In this document: piece after piece, positions 1 to 5,642 of the stretch
Numbering within the stretch: the stretch's first letter is position 1
Layout of the letters: the number at the start of each line of letters is the position of its first letter
Source: an uncultured Gammaproteobacteria bacterium
Lineage (GTDB): Bacteria > Pseudomonadota > Gammaproteobacteria > Pseudomonadales > Pseudohongiellaceae
Assembly: GCA_903926285.1 (NCBI GenBank)
Contig: CAIYIP010000390.1
Location: 1-6,540, forward strand
Direction of reading: 5' to 3'
Length of the DNA: 6,540 nt
Made by a program: the position numbers and the translations under genes
Notes under the pieces: model-generated
The model's input: the letters and a program-made list of their open reading frames with translations, nothing else
Told to the model about the DNA's origin: nothing
The model's database searches: none

Positions 1-261
1 GTGCGCATAACCCAGCGTGTACTTGATCGTGCTGCCCTCGGGAGTCCAGGTAACGCCGCCGCGCACAAGCAACTGTTCAAGGTCGCCGCCAACGTCCCAG
101 TTACGATGCTGCATATCGCCCTGAAAGCCAAAGCGACTGTCTTGCAGCGTGGTGTTCCATAAATACATGTACCACGCTCCGGTCTGGTCCTCGTCGAATT
201 GGGCAACCGCGATCGCGGGCAGGCAGGACAGCAAAAAACAGGCGAGCAGATTGCGGAACAT
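1..261 (-). CDS. DUF2490-type envelope protein, N-terminal part (runs off the left edge)
   Basis: The first 87 codons are present and the C-terminus lies beyond base 1. The start is ATG at 261-259, preceded on the minus strand by a perfect AAGGAG (273-268) with a 6-nt spacer. Residues 1 to about 20 form a signal peptide: MFRNLL, then a hydrophobic core, then a cut near AIAVA|QFDED. The mature start has the pattern recalled for DUF2490 proteins: a QTGAWYMY aromatic run, WNTTLQDS, then GFQGDMQHRNWD, and later GGVTWTPEG and KYTLGYAH. Alternating polar and aromatic residues suggest beta-strands. DUF2490 members are thought to be small outer-membrane barrel proteins without a known substrate. It lies on the same strand as the decaheme/barrel operon but about 600 bp downstream with its own promoter candidate, so it is probably a separate transcription unit. 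The family call comes from motif memory, not a search. Confidence 0.8.
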   Translation of the reverse strand, partial: MFRNLLACFLLSCLPAIAVAQFDEDQTGAWYMYLWNTTLQDSRFGFQGDMQHRNWDVGGDLEQLLVRGGVTWTPEGSTIKYTLGYAH

Positions 262-267
262 TTATAA

Positions 268-273
268 CTCCTT
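268..273 (-). promoter_or_regulatory. Ribosome binding site of the DUF2490-type gene
   Basis: The minus strand reads AAGGAG, six bases before the ATG at 261-259. It is a full Shine-Dalgarno match and fixes this start. Confidence 0.8.
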
Positions 274-294
274 CGGTCACAGGGCAAAGCCCGG

Positions 295-303
295 ATTCTA
301 GCA
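295..303 (-). promoter_or_regulatory. Candidate extended -10 promoter of the DUF2490-type gene
   Basis: The minus strand reads TGCTAGAAT: an extended -10 (TGN followed by TAGAAT, five of six matches to TATAAT). No good -35 is visible, which is acceptable for an extended -10. Transcription would start near 288 and give a leader of about 27 nt. A perfect 12-bp palindrome (305-316) lies immediately upstream. The leader itself holds a small GGGC/GCCC inverted repeat (282-292). The call rests on consensus matching only. Confidence 0.4.
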
Positions 304-304
304 A

Positions 305-316
305 ATCTTCGAAGAT
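305..316. promoter_or_regulatory. Perfect 12-bp palindrome, possible operator
   Basis: ATCTTCGAAGAT is a perfect inverted repeat with no spacer, placed just upstream of the candidate -10 of the DUF2490-type gene. A repressor bound here would block RNA polymerase. Position and symmetry are visible. Any regulator is inferred, and a palindrome of this length also turns up by chance occasionally. Confidence 0.25.
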
Positions 317-505
317 GCAGAAATGCCAGGACTCCATGACTTGTTCATGCGACTCATTTGCCAGACTGGCTTTGCATGCAATGAGACCTGCTGTCCCATC
401 GTTGTTATCCAGTGCAGAGCGCTTTCTTCCTGAATATTTCCGCTACTGCAACTCACTACTCACAACTTCAGCTCACCCGCTTATTTCATGAACAATGTGT
501 CCAGA

Positions 506-522
506 ATGTGAATGCTTCACAT
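506..522. repeat. 17-bp inverted repeat (7-3-7), possible operator
   Basis: ATGTGAA, spacer TGC, TTCACAT is a perfect 7-bp dyad. It resembles the CRP-type half-sites TGTGA/TCACA, but the inner spacing is 5 rather than the usual 6, so a standard CRP site is not claimed. An ATG at 512 lies inside the dyad. It is located upstream of the signal-peptide frame at 620-751. Confidence 0.35.
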
Positions 523-619
523 ATGGATATTTTTGCGTCTACCCTGTTGTACGCGTCGCGTTATTAGCTACAAGAGCATGCAAGGGGCAGCACTCGCGTT
601 TAAAAATTCAATCCACCGA

Positions 620-751
620 ATGCACAACGCAGACAGAAAACTGCAATCCTTAACAATCGCAACAGTAATCGCCGCAGCCTTACTCAGTGTAAGTCTTGTA
701 CCTGTGAGTTCAGCGCAAGACAGCAATGGCAGCGTGACGAAACCTGTCTAG
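620..751 (+). CDS. Possible small secreted peptide or remnant of a truncated gene
   Basis: This 43-codon frame begins MHNADRKLQS, continues with a long hydrophobic run (about residues 11-28) and a plausible signal peptidase I site, VSSA|QDSN. It stops after only about 12 further residues (QDSNGSVTKPV). It therefore looks like a complete Sec signal peptide with almost no mature protein. The frame is open back to an ATG at 512 and has another ATG at 578. None has a good Shine-Dalgarno sequence, and the ATG at 512 lies inside a palindrome, so the start is uncertain. After the TAG a T5 run (752-756) follows, and a 6-bp dyad (718-723 with 744-749) overlaps the end, which would make at best a weak terminator. 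No continuing frame is found downstream. It could be a tiny secreted peptide, the 5' stump of a deleted exported protein, or chance. Confidence 0.3.
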   Translation: MHNADRKLQSLTIATVIAAALLSVSLVPVSSAQDSNGSVTKPV

Positions 752-863
752 TTTTTGTGCAAGTAACTTCGATTGAGCTAGAGAGGCGCGCAGTAAAGTG
801 AGTAGTCCTGCAGGTGTTGGACTAATAGTTACGGATGTCCCCGATGCTTGGTGCGAGCATTTA

Positions 864-3053
864 TCAGGGCAAGAGCAGTGTGAAATGAAGTTCGATAATG
901 GTGCCCGCGTACACGGGACTGGCATTGCCGAGCAGCAGGACATTGTTGAGGCTGTCCACCACTGTGTTGTCCAGCGCAAAATCAGTCGAATGATAATCAT
1001 CGTAGCGCAACCGCATCCCGGCCTTGTGCTTATTGGCGAACGTGTAAGCAGCCATCACGCTGACAGTGGTAAACCGTGTGGTGATAGTCGGCAACGGCAG
1101 CCACGCCAGGCCGCTACTGTAGGGTTTTGCACGGGTGCCCGCATCGCTGTAGCTGGCTTCGAATTCCAGTTGCAATGGCGTTGCTTCGGGCTGCCATTCC
1201 ATGCCAATGCCGCTGCTATCCACCAGGTCGCGACTAGACATCGACCAGCCGGAACCGACAAGCCGGGCTGACGGCGGCAAAATGGGCGTAGTAGCGCTGC
1301 GACTATAGCCGCGCTGGCGGTTGTGAAAGACCTGCCGGCCCAACCAGCCATGCACAGACAAACGGCGGTTCGGGGTGTAATCGAGATTGAGCGTTGAATT
1401 CCACGCAGTGGCCGCCTGCAAGCCCAGTTCGGTACCGGGGAATTCATCATCAGTCAACGTGGTCGAGAAGCTGGCTTCCACCATGGCCGGCAGTGGCAGC
1501 GCTAGTGACATCGTCAGTTGTTCACGGTCCCTGCTGGCAACGTGGAAACGCCGTAGCAGCGGGTCATTTTCATACAGCGCAGCGCCTTTCAAAGTACTCA
1601 CGTATTCCGGCGTGTGGCCTGCCAGAAATCCGGCATTACCTGTGTAGGGTGAACCCCGGCGGCGCGCACGCATCAGCTCAACCCGGCCTCTGCCGTTGCC
1701 TGCCAATGGACTCTGCAGCGTCAGTGCGACGCTGTCTTCTTCAACCCGGTCGACATCAACCATGTCACGCGACTTGGCGTCGGTGCGCCATTCCAGTTGC
1801 AGTTGCCTGCTCTGTGGCAACCGCAGAGCCGCTTCCACACTGAACTGCTGTTTGACGTGACTGTAGGGCCGGTTGAGGCGCGCCTGATCACTGCCGATGG
1901 TTGCTTGCTGCGCGACATCCCCGGCAATACGCAGAAACGGATGAATGGCAGTGTCATTGTCACGCTGGTCAAAGGCATAGCGTGACCGCAAGGTCAGGCG
2001 CGGTCCAAACCGGGTTGACCATGTGACCACGCCGTTCAGAGTGCGGATGACGCCATCAAGGGTGCTGACCGGCAACGCCGTGTCGGCAGCAAATACCGAA
2101 CTGTAAGGCAACAGCGCTTCGTCCTGCGTCATGCGGCCGGCGGATATCGAGGCACTGAGCCTTGATGCAGATCCAAACGCCTGCACTCTGTTTATTGCGA
2201 CAACGTGGGACTGGTTGTCCGGTACCAGCGCAATCGCCCCCGTCGCTTGTGCCGAAAAACCAGCACCAACCCGCCATTGCGCATTATTGAATGGATTGTT
2301 CCACTGCAACTGTGCGTTGTGATTTGAGAACAGCGAGCTGCGGTAACTAATGCTCCAGGTAGCGGAAGGCTGCTGGCGTTCCAGCTTCACCACAAAATTG
2401 TCGGTTACATAATCTACCGGCGCGGCAAGCACAGCTGCCCGCGCATTGCCGCCAGTGCTGCCAAAGGCGGCACCAAGCGGATCGAGACCTTTCTTGACCT
2501 GACGCTGGTAGTCGCCAGTCATGGTGAAACTGTCAGCCAGCCGCAGCGATAACTCGACCGACAGATGCTGACGATCAGTCTTCAAGGTCAAATCCTGCAG
2601 GCTTTGCTGCAATTGCGTAAACCCTTTGGTAGTGGAGTCGGCCACCCATGATGACGGCAAGGTCAGCTGATCGCTGCCGGCGCCACTGAAGGGAGTGCTG
2701 ACAGGCCCGTCAAACAGGAAGTGTGGTAGCCGCTGGTAATCGAGTTTGACAGCATAATGTCCGATCGCGCCGAAATTGAGAGAAGCCGCCGAGTTGGGCA
2801 AACCCAGCCGCTGGCCAAGGAATCGCCAGTACCGATTCTCCCGGTCGTTGTACGTTCCGCGCTTGTCCGCCGCTACGTCGACGCTGAAATAGCTACCACT
2901 TTCATGCAAGCCGCTGTATTGCCCGAGTCTGAATGACGACGGCTCCACCACGATTGTGCTGACATCCAGCGTGGTTTGCGCCAGCGATGCGAATGGCACA
3001 CATGCCGTCAGTCCCAGAATTGACAACCAGCCTTGCAACGGATAATGGCGCAT
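864..3053 (-). CDS. mtrB: MtrB/PioB-family decaheme-associated outer-membrane beta-barrel
   Basis: This 729-residue protein is close in size to Shewanella MtrB (about 700). Members are large barrels that sheathe an MtrA-type cytochrome and hold it across the outer membrane. The signal peptide ends near ASLA|QTT (residue 25). Family-like motifs follow: YFSVDV (55-60), YWRFLGQRLGL (75-85), KLDYQRLPHFLFDGP with STPF (103-122) and LTLPSSWV (130-137). The rest is alternating strand-and-loop sequence. The only cysteine is residue 18 in the signal peptide (LTAC), so the N-terminal CXXC of Shewanella MtrB is absent. The C-terminus reads LHFTLLLP rather than ending in the usual aromatic. The ATG lies 8 bases after the stop of the cytochrome gene, with a weak GGGTGA ribosome site overlapping that junction. 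The stop is a tandem TGATAA. The mtrB symbol marks the family; pioB or mtoB would fit equally. Confidence 0.9.
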   Translation of the reverse strand: MRHYPLQGWLSILGLTACVPFASLAQTTLDVSTIVVEPSSFRLGQYSGLHESGSYFSVDVAADKRGTYNDRENRYWRFLGQRLGLPNSAASLNFGAIGHYAVKLDYQRLPHFLFDGPVSTPFSGAGSDQLTLPSSWVADSTTKGFTQLQQSLQDLTLKTDRQHLSVELSLRLADSFTMTGDYQRQVKKGLDPLGAAFGSTGGNARAAVLAAPVDYVTDNFVVKLERQQPSATWSISYRSSLFSNHNAQLQWNNPFNNAQWRVGAGFSAQATGAIALVPDNQSHVVAINRVQAFGSASRLSASISAGRMTQDEALLPYSSVFAADTALPVSTLDGVIRTLNGVVTWSTRFGPRLTLRSRYAFDQRDNDTAIHPFLRIAGDVAQQATIGSDQARLNRPYSHVKQQFSVEAALRLPQSRQLQLEWRTDAKSRDMVDVDRVEEDSVALTLQSPLAGNGRGRVELMRARRRGSPYTGNAGFLAGHTPEYVSTLKGAALYENDPLLRRFHVASRDREQLTMSLALPLPAMVEASFSTTLTDDEFPGTELGLQAATAWNSTLNLDYTPNRRLSVHGWLGRQVFHNRQRGYSRSATTPILPPSARLVGSGWSMSSRDLVDSSGIGMEWQPEATPLQLEFEASYSDAGTRAKPYSSGLAWLPLPTITTRFTTVSVMAAYTFANKHKAGMRLRYDDYHSTDFALDNTVVDSLNNVLLLGNASPVYAGTIIELHFTLLLP

Positions 3054-3061
3054 GGGTCACC

Positions 3062-3982
3062 CTACCGCGTCAGCCGCGAGCCGGAGGGATGGTTGGAGCC
3101 ATGCACCTGCGAGTGACAGTTGAGACAGGCTTGCCCCAGCAATTGCTGCGCCGCGCCGATCGGTGGGATGTCATCACCACTGTACAAGGTGCTGGGGTGG
3201 TTGGCATCCTGATGACAGCTCTGGCACAAGGACGGTGTGCGCAGCGTCAGCAAGCGATCTACTACCGAGCCATGCGGATTATGGCAATTGGTGCAACCAT
3301 CGCTGACCGGCTCGTGCTCCCACAAAAACGGACCGCGCTTTTCCGCGTGGCAACCTGTACAGGTGTCATTGACGGTGTTGCCGATCAACAGATGTTCAGT
3401 TACGGAGCCGTGGGCGTTATGACAATCACTGCACACCATGAGTCCTTCATTGACCGGATGGTGCGAGCGCAGTTGCAACTGCGCGCGCTTTTCCTGATGA
3501 CAGCCTATGCACACCGATGTTTGCGTGGCTTTGGTCAATACCACATCATTTTCCTGATGAATGTCATGGCAGGAGACACAGGCAAGGTCGGCGAATTGAT
3601 GTTCGCTGCCACTCCAGTGAGTTCGCAGTCCGTTCTGGTGGCAACCCAGACACACCTGGTTCTGCACTTCGACTGACGCGTGGGGAAAGCGGTCCGCACC
3701 ACCTTCAAACTGCACGGCGACTGGCAGATTTTCATCCCGCCTATGTTCGGCACTGGGTCCATGGCAGCTTTCGCAATCATGATCGGTAAAAGGACCGCGT
3801 GGGTCAGCGCGACTGGCATGCGTGGTTTGCAGCAAGCCCCTCACCGCTGGCCGGTTGTGGCAGGTCAGGCAGGAACGGGCACCCGCTTGCGCATAATCCG
3901 CGGCCGCTGCCGTGTCCGGTTCGGCAGCGCCCACATGGAACGCCACCCAAGTCATAACCACAGTCAGAAGAAGTTTGCGCAC
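3062..3982 (-). CDS. mtrA: MtrA/PioA/DmsE-family periplasmic decaheme c-type cytochrome
   Basis: This 306-residue protein is slightly shorter than Shewanella MtrA (about 333). It has exactly ten CXXCH heme sites, starting at residues 38, 70, 111, 135, 158, 184, 208, 230, 253 and 286. Sixteen other histidines in the mature part can supply distal ligands for ten bis-His hemes. The signal peptide (MRKLLL, hydrophobic core, cut near VGAA|EPD) sends it to the periplasm, where hemes are attached by the Ccm machinery (not in this window). Proteins of this family act as a heme wire inside the MtrB-type barrel, passing electrons between periplasm and cell surface. The start is GTG (3982-3980). An in-frame TGA lies ten codons upstream with no ATG in between, so GTG is the only sensible start that keeps the signal peptide. 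It is first in the operon, and the partner barrel follows after 8 bases. The mtrA symbol denotes the family; orthology to pioA, mtoA or dmsE is not resolved. Confidence 0.93.
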   Translation of the reverse strand: MRKLLLTVVMTWVAFHVGAAEPDTAAAADYAQAGARSCLTCHNRPAVRGLLQTTHASRADPRGPFTDHDCESCHGPSAEHRRDENLPVAVQFEGGADRFPHASVEVQNQVCLGCHQNGLRTHWSGSEHQFADLACVSCHDIHQENDVVLTKATQTSVCIGCHQEKRAQLQLRSHHPVNEGLMVCSDCHNAHGSVTEHLLIGNTVNDTCTGCHAEKRGPFLWEHEPVSDGCTNCHNPHGSVVDRLLTLRTPSLCQSCHQDANHPSTLYSGDDIPPIGAAQQLLGQACLNCHSQVHGSNHPSGSRLTR

Positions 3983-4035
3983 CCGCTTACCATAGTGTTG
4001 AGCCGCTGATATTCATGCCCTTTTGGCACGAAAAC

Positions 4036-4044
4036 TGGTATATC
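4036..4044 (+). promoter_or_regulatory. Candidate extended -10 for the aldo/keto reductase gene
   Basis: The plus strand reads TGGTATATC, an extended -10 (TG, one base, TATATC). A TTGGCA (4023-4028) lies too close to serve as its -35. The leader would be about 125 nt. This is a weak call, made because the gene needs a promoter in this gap. Confidence 0.22.
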
Positions 4045-4067
4045 TTCATGTCAGCAGCATGAGCCAG

Positions 4068-4095
4068 ACTATATTCCCGAAGGCTCGAAACACAA
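4068..4095 (-). promoter_or_regulatory. Candidate promoter of the decaheme cytochrome/barrel operon
   Basis: On the minus strand TTGTGT (4095-4090) and TATAGT (4073-4068, five of six matches to TATAAT) are separated by 16 bases. Transcription would start near 4061 and give a leader of about 80 nt before the GTG. The -35 is poor. The site lies in the divergent gap shared with the aldo/keto reductase gene. Confidence 0.3.
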
Positions 4096-4174
4096 GGCTG
4101 ACTTGCAGATTACTTGTTCTGGATCATTCCCACAAAACAACATTGCCACCCACTTTTATGTTTATGAAAGCACC

Positions 4175-5038
4175 ATGACACACCCAGCCCCACCCCACGT
4201 CACCACTCGCTTTGGATGCGCCGCCAGACGGGTGTCGCTTATCGGCCAGGGCACCTGGATGATCGAGGAACACCCTGCACTCGCCGTACCCGCGTTGCAG
4301 CGCGGCTTGGACCTCGGACTTACTCATATCGATACTGCAGAGATGTATGGCAACGGCGCCGCTGAAAAGTTGGTTGCGGCAGCCATCAAGGGACGGCGCG
4401 AGCAAGTGTTTCTGGTATCGAAAGTATTGCCATCGAATGCATCCCGCAGCGGCACACTCAAAGCCTGCGAAGCGTCGCTGCAACGACTCGGTACCGACTA
4501 CCTCGACTGTTACCTGCTGCATTGGCGCGGCGCCCATCCTCTGGTCGAAACCTTCGAGGCTTTCGCGACGTTGAAGCAGCAAGGTAAGATCCGCAGCTAT
4601 GGTGTCAGCAATTTCGATGTTGATGATCTCGATGAAGCGCTGGCTTTGCTGGGTCCCGGCAAACTCGCTTGCAACCAGGTGCTCTATCATTTGCAAGAAC
4701 GTGCGATTGAACACGCAGTAATACCCTGGTGCAAACGCAATGACGTTGCAGTGGTGGCCTACAGCCCGTTCGGGCACAACGCCTTTCCTTCCACTGCCAC
4801 CAAGTCTGGCGCCGTGTTGGCCAGACTGGCGGCGGAACATGGCATAACACCACAGCAACTTGCACTGGCCTTTTTGTGCCGTGAAGAGGCAGTTTTTGCG
4901 ATTCCCAAGAGCGTCAATCTCGCACACATAGCTGCCAATGCGGCTGCCGCTAAACTCAATCTGGATGCAGGCATGCTGGCCGCCATCGACGCAGCGTTTC
5001 CGCGTGGACGCAAGTCACGCGGCTTGCCGATGATCTGA
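4175..5038 (+). CDS. Aldo/keto reductase, YeaE-like
   Basis: From the ATG at 4175 the product has 287 residues, the usual size for a single TIM-barrel aldo/keto reductase. The frame is open back to an ATG at 4103, but the extra 24 residues are not family-like. The fold normally begins just before SLIGQGTWM (21-29), so 4175 is preferred; only a weak GAAAG precedes it. The catalytic tetrad is complete: Asp53 and Tyr58 in HIDTAEMYGNG, Lys83 in LVSKV, His116 in YLLHWRG. NADPH-binding elements are AYSPFG (195-200) and IPKS with following Asn residues (243-255). The motifs QGTW, DTAEMY, ACEASL, TDYLD.YLLHW, NQVLYHL and PWC match what I recall of E. coli YeaE, a methylglyoxal reductase, so NADPH-dependent reduction of small aldehydes or ketones in the cytoplasm is likely. 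The real substrate is unknown. It diverges from the cytochrome operon across 192 bp, so shared regulation is possible but not shown. Confidence 0.92.
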   Translation: MTHPAPPHVTTRFGCAARRVSLIGQGTWMIEEHPALAVPALQRGLDLGLTHIDTAEMYGNGAAEKLVAAAIKGRREQVFLVSKVLPSNASRSGTLKACEASLQRLGTDYLDCYLLHWRGAHPLVETFEAFATLKQQGKIRSYGVSNFDVDDLDEALALLGPGKLACNQVLYHLQERAIEHAVIPWCKRNDVAVVAYSPFGHNAFPSTATKSGAVLARLAAEHGITPQQLALAFLCREEAVFAIPKSVNLAHIAANAAAAKLNLDAGMLAAIDAAFPRGRKSRGLPMI

Positions 5039-5168
5039 AAATGCGTGTCATATTTGCTCGAGAGAAAGCCAACTCTGATACTGCCAGCACCGACACCGAC
5101 ACCACCTTTGCGCTTGAAAGGAGTCAAGGAAAAAACAGGTCATCGCTGGTGTATTGGCAAACACAACC

Positions 5169-5185
5169 CTACTCTGTCAGAGTAG
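5169..5185. repeat. 17-bp palindrome (8-1-8) upstream of the DUF6152 gene
   Basis: CTACTCTG, T, CAGAGTAG is a perfect inverted repeat ending 31 bases before the ATG at 5217. It could be a dimeric regulator site or, in RNA, a 6-bp hairpin with a 5-nt loop just upstream of the ribosome site. I see no clear -35/-10 pair around it. Confidence 0.4.
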
Positions 5186-5204
5186 TTCACTCTATGTTTT
5201 CCAC

Positions 5205-5210
5205 AAGGAG
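5205..5210 (+). promoter_or_regulatory. Ribosome binding site of the DUF6152 gene
   Basis: AAGGAG lies six bases before the ATG at 5217. It selects this start over the more upstream ATG at 5154, which has no such site and would add residues ahead of a normal signal peptide. Confidence 0.8.
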
Positions 5211-5216
5211 TCTCCA

Positions 5217-5594
5217 ATGAAACTCTCATCACCTGCATGGATCCTCTGTTTCGGGCTGGCCAGCATCACCGGTCCCGCATTAGCCCATCATTCGTGGCCA
5301 GTGGACATGGATAATCTTGTCACGGTGCAAGGAACCGTAACCGCATTCATGTGGGAGAATCCGCACCCGATGATCAGCCTCACCGTATCCACACCTGATG
5401 GCGGCACCGAGGAGTGGCAGATCGGCGGCCCCGCAATCAATCGCATGGAAGCTAAAGGCTGGACGAAAACAACAGTCAACCCCGGCGACGTGATCACCGG
5501 AATCGGCTATCAATTTCGCGACGGGCAAAAAATTATCCGGCTGGAAAAAATAACCTTCACTGATGGCAAAGAGTTCAGCCTATACGGTCGCTAA
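5217..5594 (+). CDS. Small periplasmic DUF6152-family protein
   Basis: The product has 125 residues. It begins with a Sec signal peptide (MKLSS, hydrophobic core, cut at PALA|HHSW after residue 23), so the mature form starts with two histidines and should be periplasmic. The mature part shows the pattern I associate with DUF6152: AHHS at the cleavage site, VTVQGTVTAFMWENPH (35-50), a TPDG turn (59-62), EEWQIGG (65-71), GW.....VNPGD (81-91) and a C-terminal IRLEKITFTDG run. It is probably a small beta-sandwich or OB-like fold. The family's function is unknown to me; conserved histidines (24, 25, 50) hint at metal binding, which is inference only. The gene follows the aldo/keto reductase on the same strand after 178 bp that contain a palindrome, so it may be independently transcribed. 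A strong hairpin follows the stop within ten bases. Confidence 0.85.
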   Translation: MKLSSPAWILCFGLASITGPALAHHSWPVDMDNLVTVQGTVTAFMWENPHPMISLTVSTPDGGTEEWQIGGPAINRMEAKGWTKTTVNPGDVITGIGYQFRDGQKIIRLEKITFTDGKEFSLYGR

Positions 5595-5642
5595 AAAACG
5601 CGTGGCGGATACCGTCTTGATTCGCAAGCGGTATCTGCCACG
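5593..5642. terminator. Strong 3' hairpin with U-tract only on the minus strand
   Basis: The arms at 5601-5614 and 5629-5642 form a 14-bp stem with one G.U wobble in plus-strand RNA. After a one-base bulge the stem extends by CTTG/CAAG (5616-5619 with 5625-5628) around a 5-nt loop. The stem abuts the stop codon of the DUF6152 gene. There is no T-run after it on the plus strand. Six A's at 5593-5598 mean that a minus-strand transcript would carry the stem followed by U6, the canonical intrinsic-terminator layout. It may end plus transcripts poorly, stabilise the 3' end, or block antisense transcription entering the gene. Confidence 0.6.

Larger units (their letters stand above)
262..863. other. 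Gene-poor stretch between the DUF2490-type gene and the barrel gene
   Basis: About 600 bp carry no convincing full-length gene. The stretch holds the ribosome binding site and promoter candidate of the leftward gene (268-303) and palindromes at 305-316, 360-370, 372-381 and 506-522. It also holds a signal-peptide-like frame (620-751) and the space downstream of the barrel gene (752-863). The last part contains a 6-bp inverted repeat (TAGTCC 803-808, GGACTA 819-824) but no U-tract, so no clear intrinsic terminator for the operon is visible. I found no tRNA-like fold by eye. Confidence 0.6.

Noticed and set aside
718..756. Intrinsic terminator after the signal-peptide frame
   Set aside because: The stem is only 6 bp with a 20-nt loop before T5. 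It is too weak to list as a terminator.
798..1271. 157-codon plus-strand frame across the barrel gene's 3' end
   Set aside because: It lies mostly inside the barrel coding region on the other strand, with no ribosome site or domain.
3353..3364. Perfect 12-bp palindrome ACCTGTACAGGT
   Set aside because: It lies inside the cytochrome coding region and encodes part of a CXXCH motif; it is most likely incidental.
2987..3676. 229-codon plus-strand open frame antisense to the decaheme cytochrome
   Set aside because: It is the mirror of the repeated CXXCH codons and high-GC codon use of the cytochrome. It has no signal peptide, no known domain and no ribosome site.
4103..4174. Longer N-terminus of the aldo/keto reductase
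   Set aside because: The 24 extra residues do not match the family. The 4175 start gives the standard size and N-terminal strand position.
4124..4927. 267-codon minus-strand open frame antisense to the aldo/keto reductase
   Set aside because: The plus strand has a complete catalytic tetrad and family motifs throughout. The antisense product has no recognisable domain.
5088..5105. Short tandem repeat of ACACCG-like units
   Set aside because: There are only about three imperfect 6-base units. It is too short to call a repeat array.
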